This document shows, one piece after another, positions 63,704 through 64,000 of a stretch of DNA of 64,000 bases. The DNA is from an uncultured Aquimarina sp. (lineage in GTDB: Bacteria; Bacteroidota; Bacteroidia; Flavobacteriales; Flavobacteriaceae): contig CANMKX010000002.1 of NCBI GenBank assembly GCA_947498595.1, positions 1-64,000 on the forward strand. Direction: 5' to 3'. The notes beneath the pieces are model-generated. The model had not been told where the DNA came from. It made no database searches and was given only the letters and a program-made list of their open reading frames with translations. The stretch's first letter is position 1. Each line of letters opens with the position of its first letter. A program made the position numbers and the translations under genes.

Positions 63704-64000
63704 TTATACTGCTTGTTTTGTTTTTTTATTTTGTTGTTTTTCTGCGTAAGACATTGCTGCATCTCTCACCCATTCTCCTTCTTCCCAAGCTCCTACTCTT
63801 GCTTCCATTCTGATCTTATTACAAGGTCCATGTCCTTTGACTACTTGCCAAAACTCGTCCCAATCTATAGGTCCGAAGTCGTATGATTTTCGTTCTTCGT
63901 TCCATTTTAATTCTGGATCTGGAATTGTTAATCCTATCAGTTCTGCTTGAGGAACAGTTTGATCTATAAACTGCTGTCTTAATTCGTCGTTTGTTTTACG
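63704..64000 (-). CDS. paaA: Phenylacetyl-CoA epoxidase catalytic subunit PaaA, C-terminal part
   Basis: The last 98 codons are visible; the 5' part lies beyond the window edge. Recognisable segments: DELRQQFIDQTVPQAELIGL, TIPDPELKWNEERKSYDFGP and IDWDEFWQVVKGHGPCNKIR, ending with a Lys/Gln-rich tail. PaaA carries the di-iron centre that epoxidises the ring of phenylacetyl-CoA. Confidence 0.93.
   Translation of the reverse strand, partial: RKTNDELRQQFIDQTVPQAELIGLTIPDPELKWNEERKSYDFGPIDWDEFWQVVKGHGPCNKIRMEARVGAWEEGEWVRDAAMSYAEKQQNKKTKQAV

Overview
The window looks like the chromosome of a marine-type member of the Flavobacteriaceae (phylum Bacteroidota). The grounds are low G+C content, TAnnTTTG-type promoter elements, many lipoproteins with short lipoboxes, and typical flavobacterial genes: the carbamoyltransferase-type arginine operon, DUF1501/DUF1800 pair, GDYXXLXY protein, TssD-type T6SS tube protein and a fused branched-chain keto-acid dehydrogenase E1. 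The species cannot be fixed from the sequence. No tRNA, rRNA, CRISPR array or insertion sequence was recognised.

Layout. 0.2-3.2 kb (minus): a T6SS cargo module made of a TssD/Hcp tube protein with a C-terminal extension, a putative peptidoglycan metallopeptidase effector and a lipoprotein that is probably its immunity protein. 3.4-24.9 kb: housekeeping and envelope genes (lipB, yqaE, lysS, GDYXXLXY/DUF2157 membrane set, yiaA-like, secreted metzincin, hemL, a LysM glucosaminidase, ACC deaminase-like enzyme, DUF4136, DUF4230, ssb, a phosphatidylserine-decarboxylase-type enzyme, DUF1501/DUF1800). 24.9-33.8 kb (minus): a nine-gene arginine operon, GNAT-argG-argC-proC-argD-argF'-argB-argE-argH. 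It is preceded at 33.9-34.0 kb by a 36-codon leader ORF ending in an Arg/Pro-rich tail and then a terminator-like hairpin, which is the layout of an arginine attenuator. 34.2-35.0 kb: an otherwise empty region with a second miniature transcription unit (promoter, 15-codon ORF ending Arg-Arg-Ser-Cys-Cys, strong terminator).

35.1-46.8 kb is the most unusual part. It holds a small lipoprotein, a TPR sensor kinase/response regulator pair, two paralogous JmjC/ROX-like Fe(II)/2-oxoglutarate oxygenases, a 52-residue peptide with a Gly-Gly leader and a three-fold VxVTxR hexad core, and a C39-peptidase ABC exporter. Two small six-cysteine peptides with bacteriocin-like leaders and a KAP-like P-loop NTPase follow. 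I read this as a ribosomally made, hydroxylase-modified peptide (RiPP) locus that may be undescribed, with neighbouring disulfide-rich peptides possibly using the same exporter.

46.8-64 kb (minus): a serine hydrolase, branched-chain keto-acid dehydrogenase E1 (alpha-beta fusion), ilvE, E2, and a phenylacetate catabolic cluster (paaY-like, enoyl-CoA hydratase, paaZ with an extra C-terminal DinB/DUF1569-like domain, paaJ, paaI, paaH, paaG, paaD, paaC, paaB, and paaA cut by the window end). Two four-helix-bundle genes inside this cluster are both broken by premature stops or frameshifts.
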